A stretch of DNA of 64,000 nt from Lysobacterales bacterium (GCA_019634735.1 JAHCAT010000001.1:248001-312000); one strand, 5' to 3'. Shown: positions 16,601 through 24,758, numbered from the stretch's first letter. The notes: generated from the letters alone by a model not told the origin. Program-made: numbers and translations.

Positions 16601-19338
16601 ACCCAGGAGTTGATCACGAAGTAGTCGATCAGGCTGTCGATGTTGAGCTGGCCTTGCACATAGGCGTAGTGCTGCGGGTCGCCCATGTTGTTGTTCTGGA
16701 CGTACTGCCGCAGGCTGGCCCAGTCGTTCAGCGCCGGCTGGTTGCCGAAGTGGGCGGTGGTGCCCTGCCAGGTCTTCAGGAATTGCAGGTGGACGTCGCT
16801 TTCGCGGTAGGTGTAGTCCTGCCCGTAGTAGTAGTCCGTGTAGTTGTTGTCGTCGACCCGCTCCCTCAGGTCGTAGACCCCCCAGTACTGCCCGTTGACG
16901 AACAGCAGCACGTGGCTCGAGCTGCGCTCGTCCAGGTCCAGCCCGGCAAGCTGCGACAGGTGCTGGATGTAGGAATCGCGGATGTGCGCGCCGCCGTTCT
17001 GGAACGGGTAGTTGTCGTTGGCCGCGGCCTTGACCATCAGACGCCGGAAGCGCGTGCGGTCGGAGGTCTCGAAGAAGCGGTGCTCCAGCCTGCGCTTGTA
17101 GCCGTAGTCGTCGCGGGAGACGAAATCGACGCCGCGCTGGGGGTAGCTCCAGGAGTCGTTGCCGTGCTTGTTGAAGTCGCCGAAATTGCCGTCGACGAAC
17201 TGGCCGTCGGCTTCGAAGTATTCGAAGTGCCCCAGCGGCTCCAGGTTCTGGTTGCCGCCGAACAGGCTCAGCAGGTCCTGGTCGCCTGAGAACGAGAACA
17301 CCGGCAGGGTGAAGGTCTCATCGATCAGGTAGGTCCGGGTCTCGATGAAGCTGGGCAGGATGTCGGCGTCCGTACTGAAGGCGCGTGCCCTGACCACGGC
17401 GGTCTGGTTCAGCATGATGGGCGCGGTGTACAGGCTCGACGACGCGGTCGGCGTCGCGCCGTTGGTGGTGTACCGGATCTGCTCGTTGTTGCCGGCGGAT
17501 GCCATCGCCAGGGTGACGCTGCCCTGGTAGGCGCCCGCCGCGACGCTGAGCGTCGGCCGGGAGGCGTAGGTCACCCGGGCATTGGCGTTGGCATTGCCCG
17601 GCGAGGGCGAGGTGAACACGCCCCACTGGTCGGCACCGTCGTGGATGCGGCCGTAGGAATGGTTGACCTGGGTGACGTGCATCGTGTGCGACTCCAGGAT
17701 GACGCCATCCGGGTCGGCCAGCACGATCTGGTCGGGCCTGAGCTGGGTGAGATCGAAACTGGCGTGCTGCACCATGCCCGAGGAAAGGTCGCGCTCGGAG
17801 GCGAACACGATGACGTGCCCGCCGGGCGGGATGATGCCGTTCGAGATCCGCCACTTGGTGGGCGCGCTGGCATCGTTGCTCAGGTGGTAGCCGCTGAGGT
17901 CGAAGAAGCGCTCGGGGTCGGCGTTGCGAAGCTCGATCCAGTCTTCGGTCCGGCCGAAGCCGTCCAGGAAGGTCCGGTTGGAGGCGGAGTACTCGTTGAT
18001 CGACACCGGCCCGTCACCGAACTCGACCGTGCCGTAGGTGACCGAGAGCTGCCGCCGGTTGAGGAAACTGAAGCTGCTGTTGCAGCCCGAGCCGCCCCAG
18101 GTCCGGGCCGAGTGGAAGACGTAGGGCACCGTCCCGGTCGACACGCCATTGCCGATCTCGGACAGGGGCAGGGCGTAGGTCTGCGTTCCGGTGGTGTCGC
18201 CGGTGCCGGAGAAGACCGGGGTCTGGCCGGCCGGTCCGGACACGAAGCTGCGCTGCTCGGAGCGCCAGGCCTGGTTGATGGAGACGAAGTCGTACTCGAT
18301 GTCGGTCCAGAGGATGGTGTCGCCCTCGGGCACGTCCACCACCAGGGTCGACTGCTGGAAGGCGGGGGTGTGGCAGGAGGCGATCACCGCGTTGCTCACC
18401 ACAGTGATCGTCGATCGCACCGTCACCGGAAGCGTCCGCCCGGCGCGCTGCAGCCAGTCGGCGGCCAGCGCGACCCGCACCGTGTAGTTCGAATCGCCGT
18501 TGTCCTGGAAGGAGAGCCCGGCCTGGTGGGGCGCGTACAGGTGCCGGGTCTTGGCCTCGACCGGCTGGGCGTCGGTGGCGAGGGGGGGCTCGATGATGAA
18601 GGCCAGCTGGCCCTGGGCATCCAGCACCTGGATGCCGTTGCCCGACTCGGCAGTGCCCGGCGCATGCCGCAGCGAGTAGCCCGCCGGCAGCGCCAGGTCC
18701 TCCTCGAAGACCAGCTGATCGATCGTCGCGGAAAGCAGGTTGGCGTTGCGCAGCACGTAGGTGTTCGTCAGGCCGCCATGCTGGAACTGCCGCTCGATGT
18801 CGATGCCGCTGAAGCCGTCCTCGTACGTGAGCGTATTGCCGTCGAGCCGCTGCGCCGGCCGCTGCGCGCGCTCGAAGCGTGCGATGACCTGGCTGGACGG
18901 ACCGACCTGCAGCAGCCGGGAACGCCCGGACTGGGTGACGGCCTGCCCATCCGCCCCCGCCAGTTCGATGCTGCCGTCGTGCTTGTCGTAGACGAGGCCA
19001 GGGCCGTGCGAGGGAAACACGAGCCGGTTGCCGAGATCGGTCAGTTGCTGATCGATGCCGAGCCAGTTGCCGTGCTCGTCCTGGTAGTGCAGCGGCACCG
19101 AGGACATCACGACCGTGCGCGTCCTGTCGTCGTTCTGCAGGGTCCTTGAATGCGCGGTCCGCTCATGGACCAGCTCATGCAGCGCCCGCCGGTAGGGCCT
19201 GTCCCCGGACAAGGCCTGACCCGACGCCGCCTGGGCCCGGTGCGACGTGGCACTCGCCGCCTCAGGACCGAGCGCCAGTGCGTGATGCGAAAAGGAAAGG
19301 ACAGCGCTGGCGATCAGGCCAAGAGAAATCAGCTTCAT
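13681..19338 (-). CDS. Giant secreted CotH-kinase protein with lamin-tail domain and C-terminal anchor
   Basis: A 1,885-residue exported protein. Residues 1-22 are a signal peptide. About 440-600 is a lamin-tail (LTD) domain (VSINEYSASNRTFLDGFG, DWIELRN). About 600-670 is a chitobiase-C-terminal-like strand domain (IRYTTNGATPTASSSLY). About 680-1080 is a CotH-type kinase domain with VLLFVNGQYWGVYDLRERVD and the metal-binding-like YILWDLEAALG. Two copies of one jelly-roll-like domain follow (about 1165-1350 and 1525-1725; both open with IHYWHFNDL). The tag DRIYANGFE sits near residue 1720, followed by an Asp/Gly/Pro linker, a TM segment (about 1830-1850) and a basic tail, like a PEP-CTERM-type end. 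Start ATG 19338 has GAGG upstream. Confidence 0.88.
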   Translation of the reverse strand: MKLISLGLIASAVLSFSHHALALGPEAASATSHRAQAASGQALSGDRPYRRALHELVHERTAHSRTLQNDDRTRTVVMSSVPLHYQDEHGNWLGIDQQLTDLGNRLVFPSHGPGLVYDKHDGSIELAGADGQAVTQSGRSRLLQVGPSSQVIARFERAQRPAQRLDGNTLTYEDGFSGIDIERQFQHGGLTNTYVLRNANLLSATIDQLVFEEDLALPAGYSLRHAPGTAESGNGIQVLDAQGQLAFIIEPPLATDAQPVEAKTRHLYAPHQAGLSFQDNGDSNYTVRVALAADWLQRAGRTLPVTVRSTITVVSNAVIASCHTPAFQQSTLVVDVPEGDTILWTDIEYDFVSINQAWRSEQRSFVSGPAGQTPVFSGTGDTTGTQTYALPLSEIGNGVSTGTVPYVFHSARTWGGSGCNSSFSFLNRRQLSVTYGTVEFGDGPVSINEYSASNRTFLDGFGRTEDWIELRNADPERFFDLSGYHLSNDASAPTKWRISNGIIPPGGHVIVFASERDLSSGMVQHASFDLTQLRPDQIVLADPDGVILESHTMHVTQVNHSYGRIHDGADQWGVFTSPSPGNANANARVTYASRPTLSVAAGAYQGSVTLAMASAGNNEQIRYTTNGATPTASSSLYTAPIMLNQTAVVRARAFSTDADILPSFIETRTYLIDETFTLPVFSFSGDQDLLSLFGGNQNLEPLGHFEYFEADGQFVDGNFGDFNKHGNDSWSYPQRGVDFVSRDDYGYKRRLEHRFFETSDRTRFRRLMVKAAANDNYPFQNGGAHIRDSYIQHLSQLAGLDLDERSSSHVLLFVNGQYWGVYDLRERVDDNNYTDYYYGQDYTYRESDVHLQFLKTWQGTTAHFGNQPALNDWASLRQYVQNNNMGDPQHYAYVQGQLNIDSLIDYFVINSWVVSRDWLNYNTGWWRGLNPAGSAQQWRYILWDLEAALGHFHNYTNLPNPTHTAPPCQAEALPVGNGHTQILSKLIQQNPEVRRRYVTRYIDLLNTHFSATNAVAVLDGMIDTIAPEMPRQIARWGGNLTTWQNNVAAVRNFVNNRYTYLMNTGLASCYGVTGPFATQFDVVPADGGRIRMNSEWLPDYPFQARLFGNITTRALAEPAPGHTFSHWEIDGVAVLPVLTDPQIEVLISQASSVTAHFTPPVSGGELIHYWHFNDLVTPNDVTSIAADHSLIAGAPPLMTYTGSGPRDIDAYNEGSELNLHLGQPPGRSARVRNPSAGRSLVFDLPTTGYGQINFSYAVERTNNGMLRNLLSYSIDGVNFIQSGLDPVEFPLDSAETYYLVNLDFAAIAGASDNPDFKVRIAFDGNTTGTSGNNRIDNVSLNGVRIDGAPATRLGFGAINGDSPVHVGEPFFATVQALDDLGNPAPVTQDTEVSLALVAGAGTLSGTLAGILPAGSHTVVIDGIVYSQVDQDVRLGATASGLAPATSAPFSVLRRSFALVLGQNVQGAGTVDGGGMYFEGDPVTLTASPADGFVFEGWIDTTGQVASTQAQWSFAMPAAALHYTARYALTDNGALIHYWHFNDLAAGDLELVPSDFSAVASGLITYPGIASATPNGIMDRRSHNSANPVSNFNLRLDQPPDDGHVLRVRNPSHAHMLRVQAPSTGYQDLVVSFATTRTSNGASEQAFQFSSDAGLTWMDVGEAYAVSMLDETGYLARTFHLSAFDAVNDNPDLVFRILFTGDGASNLDGNNRFDNLSIEGTSVFKIFDRIYANGFEVQAGVDGGTAVDPGGAGMLDGAVGDPWDTGVAPGAGDPHADHPMSGSPAHASGDEDPACRPIGHPGSANTLPCRNASATPEGEVRGTQPAAVPVPVMRPAALALMGLLLLLAGLYGFRVQASRRVPAGRAWRSSCAAAPAARERSESALT

Positions 19339-19350
19339 GATGCCTCGGGC

Positions 19351-19471
19351 AAAAAAGGTGTCAGGGACATTTGTTGGCATTACCTGCTGGCGCATCTTGA
19401 CCTAAAAAAGGTGCCAGGGACATTTCCGGACCGCCGAGGGGCTGACAGGAAAGGTGTCAGGGACATTTTCC
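19351..19471. repeat. Three copies of a GGTGTCAGGGACATTT repeat
   Basis: Copies lie at 19351-19372, 19404-19425 and 19450-19471; the middle one has GGTGCCAGGGACATTT. The opposite strand reads AAATGTCCCTGACACC, a motif I associate with RAYT-type elements in many proteobacteria. They fill the start of the 433-base gap upstream of the CotH gene. Confidence 0.7.
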
Positions 19472-19740
19472 AACGAGGACATCACGCACCCGATGGTCGC
19501 AGTCGCAACCGGTACCAGGGTTGCAGGAGTAGCAGTGGCCGGCCCGCGCACAGCCCGGGACCTCGGCGGCAATCTGCCCGACGGCGAAGCAGACCTGGTG
19601 CCCGGTGGCGTTGCTGGGACCGTTCGTCCAGCGCATTTCGTAGTGGACGATCCGGTTGTCGACGATGACCTGGAACTGCCTGTTCTCCCGCCCCGGAGCC
19701 GCGTGATAGGAATCGATCGAATCCGACGCTTGCGCCAGCA
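19457..19740 (-). pseudogene. 5'-truncated exported cysteine-rich protein
   Basis: One minus-strand frame reads like real protein for about 85 residues: ENRQFQVIVDNRIVHYEMRW, then FAVGQIAAEVPGCARAGHCY and SCNPGTGCDCD, ending in VLVGKCP. It has no start codon and is blocked upstream by a stop near 19750. Its own stop lies inside a transposase-type repeat at 19457. Codon choice and the ordered cysteines argue for a gene fragment. It is not a homologue of anything I recognise. Confidence 0.4.
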
Positions 19741-19771
19741 GAACCCGATCATCGCCACCTCAGGTCAGTCC

Positions 19772-20098
19772 ATGCGCCGATCCGTCCGCTTGATCTTCGT
19801 TGCCGTGCCGGCCCTTGCCTGGCTGGCGGTCAGCCTGCCCTTGCAGGCGGACGCGCCGGCGGAAGGGTTGTCCGGGCTGCCTCGCTTTTCGCTTTCCGCG
19901 GGGCACCTGGGCGCTGCCGACAACCGGTTGCGGCGAGGCACCTGCTTCGAACTGCGTGGCGAGCCGGGTCCCGACCTGGCCGGCACAGGGGCCGACGTCA
20001 CAGGCCGCTGGTCGGTGCAACACGGGTTCTGGGCCGGAGCCGGTGCCACGCGTGCCGACACCGTTTTCTTCCATCGCTTCGAGGAATGTCGTCCATGA
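19772..20098 (+). CDS. Small exported protein ending in a relaxed tag
   Basis: A 108-residue protein with a signal peptide (residues 1-30: RLIFVAVPALAWLAVSLPLQ, then ADA). The middle reads CFELRGEPGPDLAGTGADVT followed by WSVQHGFWAGA, a pattern I know from many bacterial surface proteins (xLxGxxGxPDAGxxxGGxFxLxGGFW). The end DTVFFHRFEECRP is a weak match to the C-terminal tag. Its stop codon overlaps the start of the next gene (ATGA), so the two are translated together. ATG 19772 was chosen for the signal peptide; the frame is open far upstream. Confidence 0.65.
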   Translation: MRRSVRLIFVAVPALAWLAVSLPLQADAPAEGLSGLPRFSLSAGHLGAADNRLRRGTCFELRGEPGPDLAGTGADVTGRWSVQHGFWAGAGATRADTVFFHRFEECRP

Positions 20099-21903
20099 GC
20101 ATGACGCTGCGCACCCTGCTTTTCCTTGTCGGCGGGTTCTTCGTGTTCGGAGTTGCGGCCCAGGGGCTGCAGACCGAACAGTTCAGCTACCAGGGCCGTC
20201 TGCTGGAGCAGGGGATTCCGGCGACGGGGGAATTCGATCTGCGTTTCTCGCTGCATGCCGACGAAGTGCTGACCGGGCCCATGGACCCGGTCGTCGAGTT
20301 GCCGGCCTGGCCGGTGGTCGATGGCCTGGTGATCGCGGAGCTGAGCTTTCCCGGCCAGTTCGACGGCCGGCAACGTTGGCTGCAGATGGCGGTCAATGGC
20401 GACGTGATTCTTCCGCGGCAGCCCATCCTTGCCTCGCCGGTCTCGCAGTTCGCGATGGATGTCGACCTTCGGGGCGAGGTGACCGGTTCCGGTCGCAGCA
20501 CCCGGGTGACGGGTGCCCGGGTGGGCGTGCAAGCCGATACCCTGGTCCGCCGGGATGGCGATGGCGCCATCGAGGCAAGCCTGCTGCGCGGCGATGTCCA
20601 GGGCAACGCCGACAGCGCCAGCTTCGCCAGCCACGCAGGTACGGCCGACCAGGCCCAGACTGCCACCAGCGCGATCAATGCGATCAACGCCACCAACGCC
20701 ACCAACGCAACCAACGCCACCAACGCCCAGCACGCCGTGAGCGCGGATACTGCTGCGACCTTCACTGCCCCGCTGGCCGGCGAGGTGGTGGGATCCCAGA
20801 ACGCCACCGCGCTCGCGCCGGCCGTCGTCACCGGCAGCAAGATCGCCAACGGCCACGTCGTGCGCAGTCTCAATGGCCTGCAGGACGGCGTCAGCCTCAG
20901 CGGAACGGGCACGGTGGGTGTCGTCACCAGCGGCAGCACCATCCAGATCCAGGGCACCGGCATCGCCGGCGTCCAGTCCGGCCCTGGATTGAGCGGCGGC
21001 GGCAGCGCGGGCACTGTCGCCCTCTCAGTCAACTTCGCAGGTAGCGGTTCCGCCACGAACGTTGCGCGGTCCGATCACAACCACTACGGACAGGTCTGGT
21101 CCGGTTCGGGCAACGGGCTTCGGGTCGTCCCCAGCAGCGAGAATGCGCGGGCCATCGAAGGCAGCAGCTCGACCCTGACCGATTTCAACGGCGCCGGTAT
21201 CGCAGGCCTCATCTTCAACGCCGATTCGCAGTCGGTGGGCGTCTATGGTTCCACCTCCAGCACGAATCCCAACTCCGCCGCGGTGTTCGGGCAGGCGATC
21301 GCGGCCGGCGGCAGCCGGGCGATCTGGGGCATCGCCAATGGCGCGAACAACATCGCGGTCGAGGGCAGCGCGTCCGGTAGCGGCGCCCTGGCGGGCCGCT
21401 TTTTCGGCAACGTCCAGGTCAGCGGCAGCCTGAGCAAGGGCGGCGGCAGCTTCCGGATCGACCACCCGCTGGATCCCGAGAACAAGTACCTCTACCACTC
21501 CTTCGTGGAATCGCCGGACATGAAGAACATCTATGACGGCATCGCGATGCTGGATGCCAGCGGTTCGGCGGTGGTGGAGATGGCGGACTGGTTCGAGGCC
21601 TTGAACCGCGACTTCCGGTACCAGCTCACGGCCCTGGACGCCTCGATGCCGGGTCTGTTCATTTCGCAGACCATGCGCGATGGACGTTTCGTGATCTCAG
21701 GCGGTCTTCCCGGCGCCCGGGTGTCCTGGATGGTCACCGGCATCCGCCAGGATGCCTGGGCGGAGGCGCACCGGATTCCGGTGGAGGAGATGAAGCCGGC
21801 CGGCGAGCGCGGGCGTTATCTGCATCCGGAGGCATGGGGGCTGCCGGCCGCTCGGGGTGTCCAGCCTTCAGACGAAACGCGCTCGGCGGCTGCCGGCGAC
21901 TGA
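20095..21903 (+). CDS. Secreted tail-fibre-like repeat protein
   Basis: A 602-residue exported protein. Residues 1-25 form a signal peptide (LLFLVGGFFVFGVAAQG). The next 170 residues are beta-rich (FSYQGRLLEQGIPATGEFDL), then comes a low-complexity run of N-A-T/N-A-I triplets at about 192-212, Gly/Ser-rich stalk-like repeats (GVSLSGTGTVGVVTSGSTIQ) and short units resembling phage tail-fibre shafts (AVFGQAI, AIWGIAN, NVQVSGSLSKGG). The last 140 residues form a globular end with HPLDPENKYLYHSFVESPDM, which resembles C-terminal domains of myxobacterial and related tail-fibre-like proteins. Likely a surface or shed adhesin. Starts at 20086 and 20101 are possible; 20095 fits the AGGA spacing and the overlap. 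Confidence 0.78.
   Translation: MSMTLRTLLFLVGGFFVFGVAAQGLQTEQFSYQGRLLEQGIPATGEFDLRFSLHADEVLTGPMDPVVELPAWPVVDGLVIAELSFPGQFDGRQRWLQMAVNGDVILPRQPILASPVSQFAMDVDLRGEVTGSGRSTRVTGARVGVQADTLVRRDGDGAIEASLLRGDVQGNADSASFASHAGTADQAQTATSAINAINATNATNATNATNAQHAVSADTAATFTAPLAGEVVGSQNATALAPAVVTGSKIANGHVVRSLNGLQDGVSLSGTGTVGVVTSGSTIQIQGTGIAGVQSGPGLSGGGSAGTVALSVNFAGSGSATNVARSDHNHYGQVWSGSGNGLRVVPSSENARAIEGSSSTLTDFNGAGIAGLIFNADSQSVGVYGSTSSTNPNSAAVFGQAIAAGGSRAIWGIANGANNIAVEGSASGSGALAGRFFGNVQVSGSLSKGGGSFRIDHPLDPENKYLYHSFVESPDMKNIYDGIAMLDASGSAVVEMADWFEALNRDFRYQLTALDASMPGLFISQTMRDGRFVISGGLPGARVSWMVTGIRQDAWAEAHRIPVEEMKPAGERGRYLHPEAWGLPAARGVQPSDETRSAAAGD
20671..20730 (+). repeat. In-frame codon-triplet tandem repeat (Asn-Ala-Thr)
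   Basis: About six near-identical 9-base units of the type ACCAACGCC sit inside the tail-fibre-like gene, encoding NAT/NAI triplets. Small third-position differences show it is not a very recent expansion. Confidence 0.8.
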
Positions 21904-22212
21904 GATTGCTTGCCTTGCTCGCGACCCGATCAACGTGGAAGCGCAGCGCATGATCGTAGGGCAGGGATCGAGACCCGCGAGGGGCGGGGGAGAGATGCGG
22001 TTCCGTCGCATTCGCGCCGCGCGCCTCGGAGGAAGGTGAGGCCTGGCTGTTGGGGGCTGGCCGAGGTACGACATGGATCAGGATGGATGGAGGGGTAGTT
22101 GGGTCACCTGCCTGGTCGGGTTCCAGCGGCCCCACTCCGGCTGGTGCTGGTGGCCCGCGCCAGAAGCGGTCAAAATCCACATTCGTTCGGCCCTGGAGGG
22201 GATGCAAGACAC
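21904..22212. other. 309-base gap without recognisable features
   Basis: No frame here shows a plausible start, ribosome binding site and protein-like composition. It should contain the promoter of the gene at 22213; no clear -35/-10 pair stands out. Confidence 0.4.
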
Positions 22213-22803
22213 ATGGCAGTCGTTTCGAACAGGAAACGCATCGGTGTGGCTGCGCGGCTGCGAGCCGTATCGCTCCTGCTTGGCAGTCTGCTTCTTGCCG
22301 CCTCTGCTGTGGAGGCGAGCGAGCTCGTGGTGGTTTCGCAGCGGGATCTGCCGCAGTACTGGGTCCCTGAGGGACGCACCCTGGCCAAATTGACCGTGGA
22401 TGGCAGGTTCCGCATTGGCTACGGTTGCGTGGCCTTGCCCGTGATCATCGAGACGTCGGGAAGTGTGAAGCCGGCGGGCGGCCTGCTGCTCTGGGTACGA
22501 TCGCCACCGCCGCGCTGCACGGTCACGGCAGACTTCTTCGCACGCATCGCGGCCAGTAGCCTGCCGACCTACCGGCTGGCGGGAGATCGACGTCCGGACG
22601 CCGCCATCTACACGGCCCTGTCGGTTCCTGCGATGGACGTGGCGCTGGAGCGTCGCCTCGGGCCGGAGCGGACTTCCGCCCTTATCGAGCGGCTCAGCCA
22701 GACCTGCATGATCGATGACCTCGCCGCACTGCATGACGAGGCTGGCGGCAGGATGGTCGAGCGCCTCTTGCCCGAGGACCCGGAGACGTTTCTCCGCCAG
22801 TGA
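22213..22803 (+). CDS. Exported hypothetical protein
   Basis: A 196-residue protein with a basic n-region (MAVVSNRKRIGVAARLR), a hydrophobic core (AVSLLLGSLLLAASAVEA) and a probable cleavage near residue 37. The mature part is a single small domain with two or three cysteines (GYGCVALP, PPRCTVT, QTCMIDD) and a helical C-terminus (IERLSQ...MVERLLPEDPE). Function unknown; no family recognised. The frame is open 38 codons upstream, but ATG 22213 begins the signal peptide. It converges with the M23 peptidase gene. Confidence 0.65.
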   Translation: MAVVSNRKRIGVAARLRAVSLLLGSLLLAASAVEASELVVVSQRDLPQYWVPEGRTLAKLTVDGRFRIGYGCVALPVIIETSGSVKPAGGLLLWVRSPPPRCTVTADFFARIAASSLPTYRLAGDRRPDAAIYTALSVPAMDVALERRLGPERTSALIERLSQTCMIDDLAALHDEAGGRMVERLLPEDPETFLRQ

Positions 22804-22913
22804 GCCGGCCAGGCGGTTGTGCGAGTGCTGTCTGACGAGAGCCCCGGCGCACGCGATCAGGCGCCGTGACCGGGGCTGCGAAAGGAAGTATCGCAATAGC
22901 GGAGCAGAGGTGC

Positions 22914-24065
22914 TCAGCGTGCGTCGACGAAGTCGCCGCTCTGGATCTGCCGAGGGTGGTCGGCGAACGGCAGCTCGACGTCGTCGAAGGCGATCGGCAG
23001 GCCCGCGCAGCGCAGGACCTGCGGTGCATCGCAGGCGTGGAAGTGCAGGTGCGGCTCGGTGGAACTGCCGGAGTTGCCGACCGCGCCCAGCGTCTCGCCG
23101 CGGGCGACTGCCTGGCCGGCGCGCACGCGCACGCTGCCGGGGGCGAGGTGGGCATAGACCGTGTACACGCCCTCGGCGTGCCGCAGCAGCACGTGGTTGC
23201 CGATCATGTCCTCGCCGCCGCCGGCCAGGGCGGCGTCCTGGAAGGCCATCACCCGGGCCATCTGCGCGTCGACCGGTTCGCCGGAGCGGCGCAGCAGGTC
23301 GATGTTGTCGGGCAGCTCGTCGCGCACCGCCACCACCTCGCCATCGGCCGTCGCCAGCACAGGCTGGCCGTAGGCGAAGTAGTGACGCACCCGGGTGCCA
23401 TCGCCGCGGTGGCTGCGGCCGTCCTTGCCGATGCGGATCAGGTCCAGGGCGAATTCCTGCGGCACCGCCCAGCGATGGTGGCTGTGCGGCGTGGTTGCGG
23501 CGCCGACGAACCAGCGGCCGCGGGCGGGGAAGCCGAAGGCGCCGGGTGCCGTGTCATGGCGGATCGGAAGTTCGCCGACGGCAGGCTCGCCATCGTCGAA
23601 GATCGCGGTCACCCGAAGGCGATCCGGCAGACCGGCATAGGCGAAGTAACGGGTCGGCAGGTAGAGGGCCTCGCCCTGCTGCAGCACGGAGTCCTCCGAG
23701 ACCGTGGTGCCTTCGCCCAGCAGGTCGGTGCCGCCGAACTGGAAGTCCAGCGCCTGCATCATGCCGCTGCGCGCCAGGGCACCGCCGTTGCGCGCCACGG
23801 CGTCCAGTCGCGATCCGCGCAGGTACTGCGATTGCAGCGGCTCGTCGCCGTATAGAAGTTCGAAGCGAACCTCCACGAGCGTTCGCGGCGCATCGCCCGT
23901 ATGGACCACCGCGGCATTCGCCATGACGACATTGTTCAGGCCACGCGCGGCCTCGGTCTGCTGGGCCCACAGGACCTGGCCGGGATAGAAGCGGATCTCG
24001 GCAGCGGGGGTGCTTGCGGCCACCGACAGCAGGGTGAGGGCGAGAACGAGGGCGGGCTTGTTCAT
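22914..24065 (-). CDS. Exported M23 family metallopeptidase
   Basis: A 383-residue protein likely to cleave peptidoglycan peptide bonds in the periplasm or outside. Residues 1-22 are a signal peptide. The first 220 residues are beta-rich (FYPGQVLWAQQTEAARGLNN). The M23 (LytM) domain occupies about 225-375: HRWAVPQEFALDLIRIG supplies the HxxxxxxxD-type first zinc ligands, ATADGEVVAV is the typical hairpin, and GNSGSSTEPHLHFH gives the HxH ligand. All key zinc residues appear present. The start overlaps the stop of the winged-helix regulator gene as ATGA, so the two are co-translated, which points to regulation of the peptidase by the adjacent protein. Confidence 0.9.
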   Translation of the reverse strand: MNKPALVLALTLLSVAASTPAAEIRFYPGQVLWAQQTEAARGLNNVVMANAAVVHTGDAPRTLVEVRFELLYGDEPLQSQYLRGSRLDAVARNGGALARSGMMQALDFQFGGTDLLGEGTTVSEDSVLQQGEALYLPTRYFAYAGLPDRLRVTAIFDDGEPAVGELPIRHDTAPGAFGFPARGRWFVGAATTPHSHHRWAVPQEFALDLIRIGKDGRSHRGDGTRVRHYFAYGQPVLATADGEVVAVRDELPDNIDLLRRSGEPVDAQMARVMAFQDAALAGGGEDMIGNHVLLRHAEGVYTVYAHLAPGSVRVRAGQAVARGETLGAVGNSGSSTEPHLHFHACDAPQVLRCAGLPIAFDDVELPFADHPRQIQSGDFVDAR

Positions 24066-24727
24066 GATCGGCTCCGGGGCGAATGGCGTGTCGAAGTGCG
24101 GGGAGTGGATCCGCCGGTTGCCGGGTCCCCCGGCGCCTCCGGGCGCCGTCGGGCCGGTGCCAGCAGGAATTGCAGGGTGAACAGCCGGTCGCGTTCGGGC
24201 GTGCGCACGTTGGACAGCAGGCCGGTCAGTTCCGCAAGCAGGGCATTGCAGCGTTCCAGTTCGGTCGTGCTCAGCCAGCCTTTGCTGCGACCGGCCCACA
24301 GTGCGCGCCGGGGACCGGTCAGCATGCAATCGGGGTCCTTGCTCGCGGCAGTGAAATCGCGATGCGCCGAACGCAGCATGTTCCCGACCAGGGCTTCAAG
24401 GGCCGCCCGCGCCTTGCCGTCGCGGCTGGGGTAGGCCAGTTGCAGGCGCCGGTCCGGGCGCGCCGTCGCGTACATCGCCTCGCTGCGACCGCCCTGGACG
24501 CGGTCGGCGGGCTGGCGCACCAGCAGGCCGACCTTGAGCAGGGCGCGCACGTGGTAGTAGAGCGAGTCCGGTTGCCGGGACAGGTGCCGGGCCAGCTCGG
24601 GCACCGAGGCACTGCCCAGGGCCTGCACGGTGTCGACGATGTCCTGGCGCACGGTCGAGGCCAGTGCCCGGATCTGGTCGGGGCGGTCGACGGGGTGGGG
24701 AACGAACGGGGCGGGCTTCCGGCGCAT
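24062..24727 (-). CDS. ArsR-like winged-helix transcriptional regulator
   Basis: A 221-residue DNA-binding protein. Residues about 15-85 form a winged helix: DIVDTVQALGSASVPELARH is helix-turn, LSRQPDSLYYHVRALLKVGL is the recognition helix and following helix, then the wing and RSEAMYATA. The remaining 130 residues are helical with a basic, Pro/Ser-rich tail. It is translated before and coupled to the M23 peptidase. An inverted repeat (24728-24755) lies directly over the start region and could be its own operator. Start ATG 24727 was chosen over a 43-codon upstream extension that is not protein-like. The ligand is unknown. Confidence 0.82.
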   Translation of the reverse strand: MRRKPAPFVPHPVDRPDQIRALASTVRQDIVDTVQALGSASVPELARHLSRQPDSLYYHVRALLKVGLLVRQPADRVQGGRSEAMYATARPDRRLQLAYPSRDGKARAALEALVGNMLRSAHRDFTAASKDPDCMLTGPRRALWAGRSKGWLSTTELERCNALLAELTGLLSNVRTPERDRLFTLQFLLAPARRRPEAPGDPATGGSTPRTSTRHSPRSRS

Positions 24728-24755
24728 GGGTGAAAAAATACGCGAAACTTCACCC
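24728..24755. promoter_or_regulatory. Inverted repeat at the start of the winged-helix regulator gene
   Basis: The arms GGGTGAA (24728-24734) and TTCACCC (24749-24755) are perfect inverses separated by 14 A/T-rich bases. It lies immediately upstream of the ATG at 24727, in the leader or at the promoter, and is the natural candidate for an autoregulatory operator. Confidence 0.4.
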
Positions 24756-24758
24756 GAT

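Noticed and set aside
13870..17289. 1,139-codon open frame on the plus strand, antisense to the CotH gene
   Set aside because: GC-rich genes leave long open antisense frames; the translation is Gly/Ala/Val/Arg-rich without domains, and the opposite strand has clear domains.
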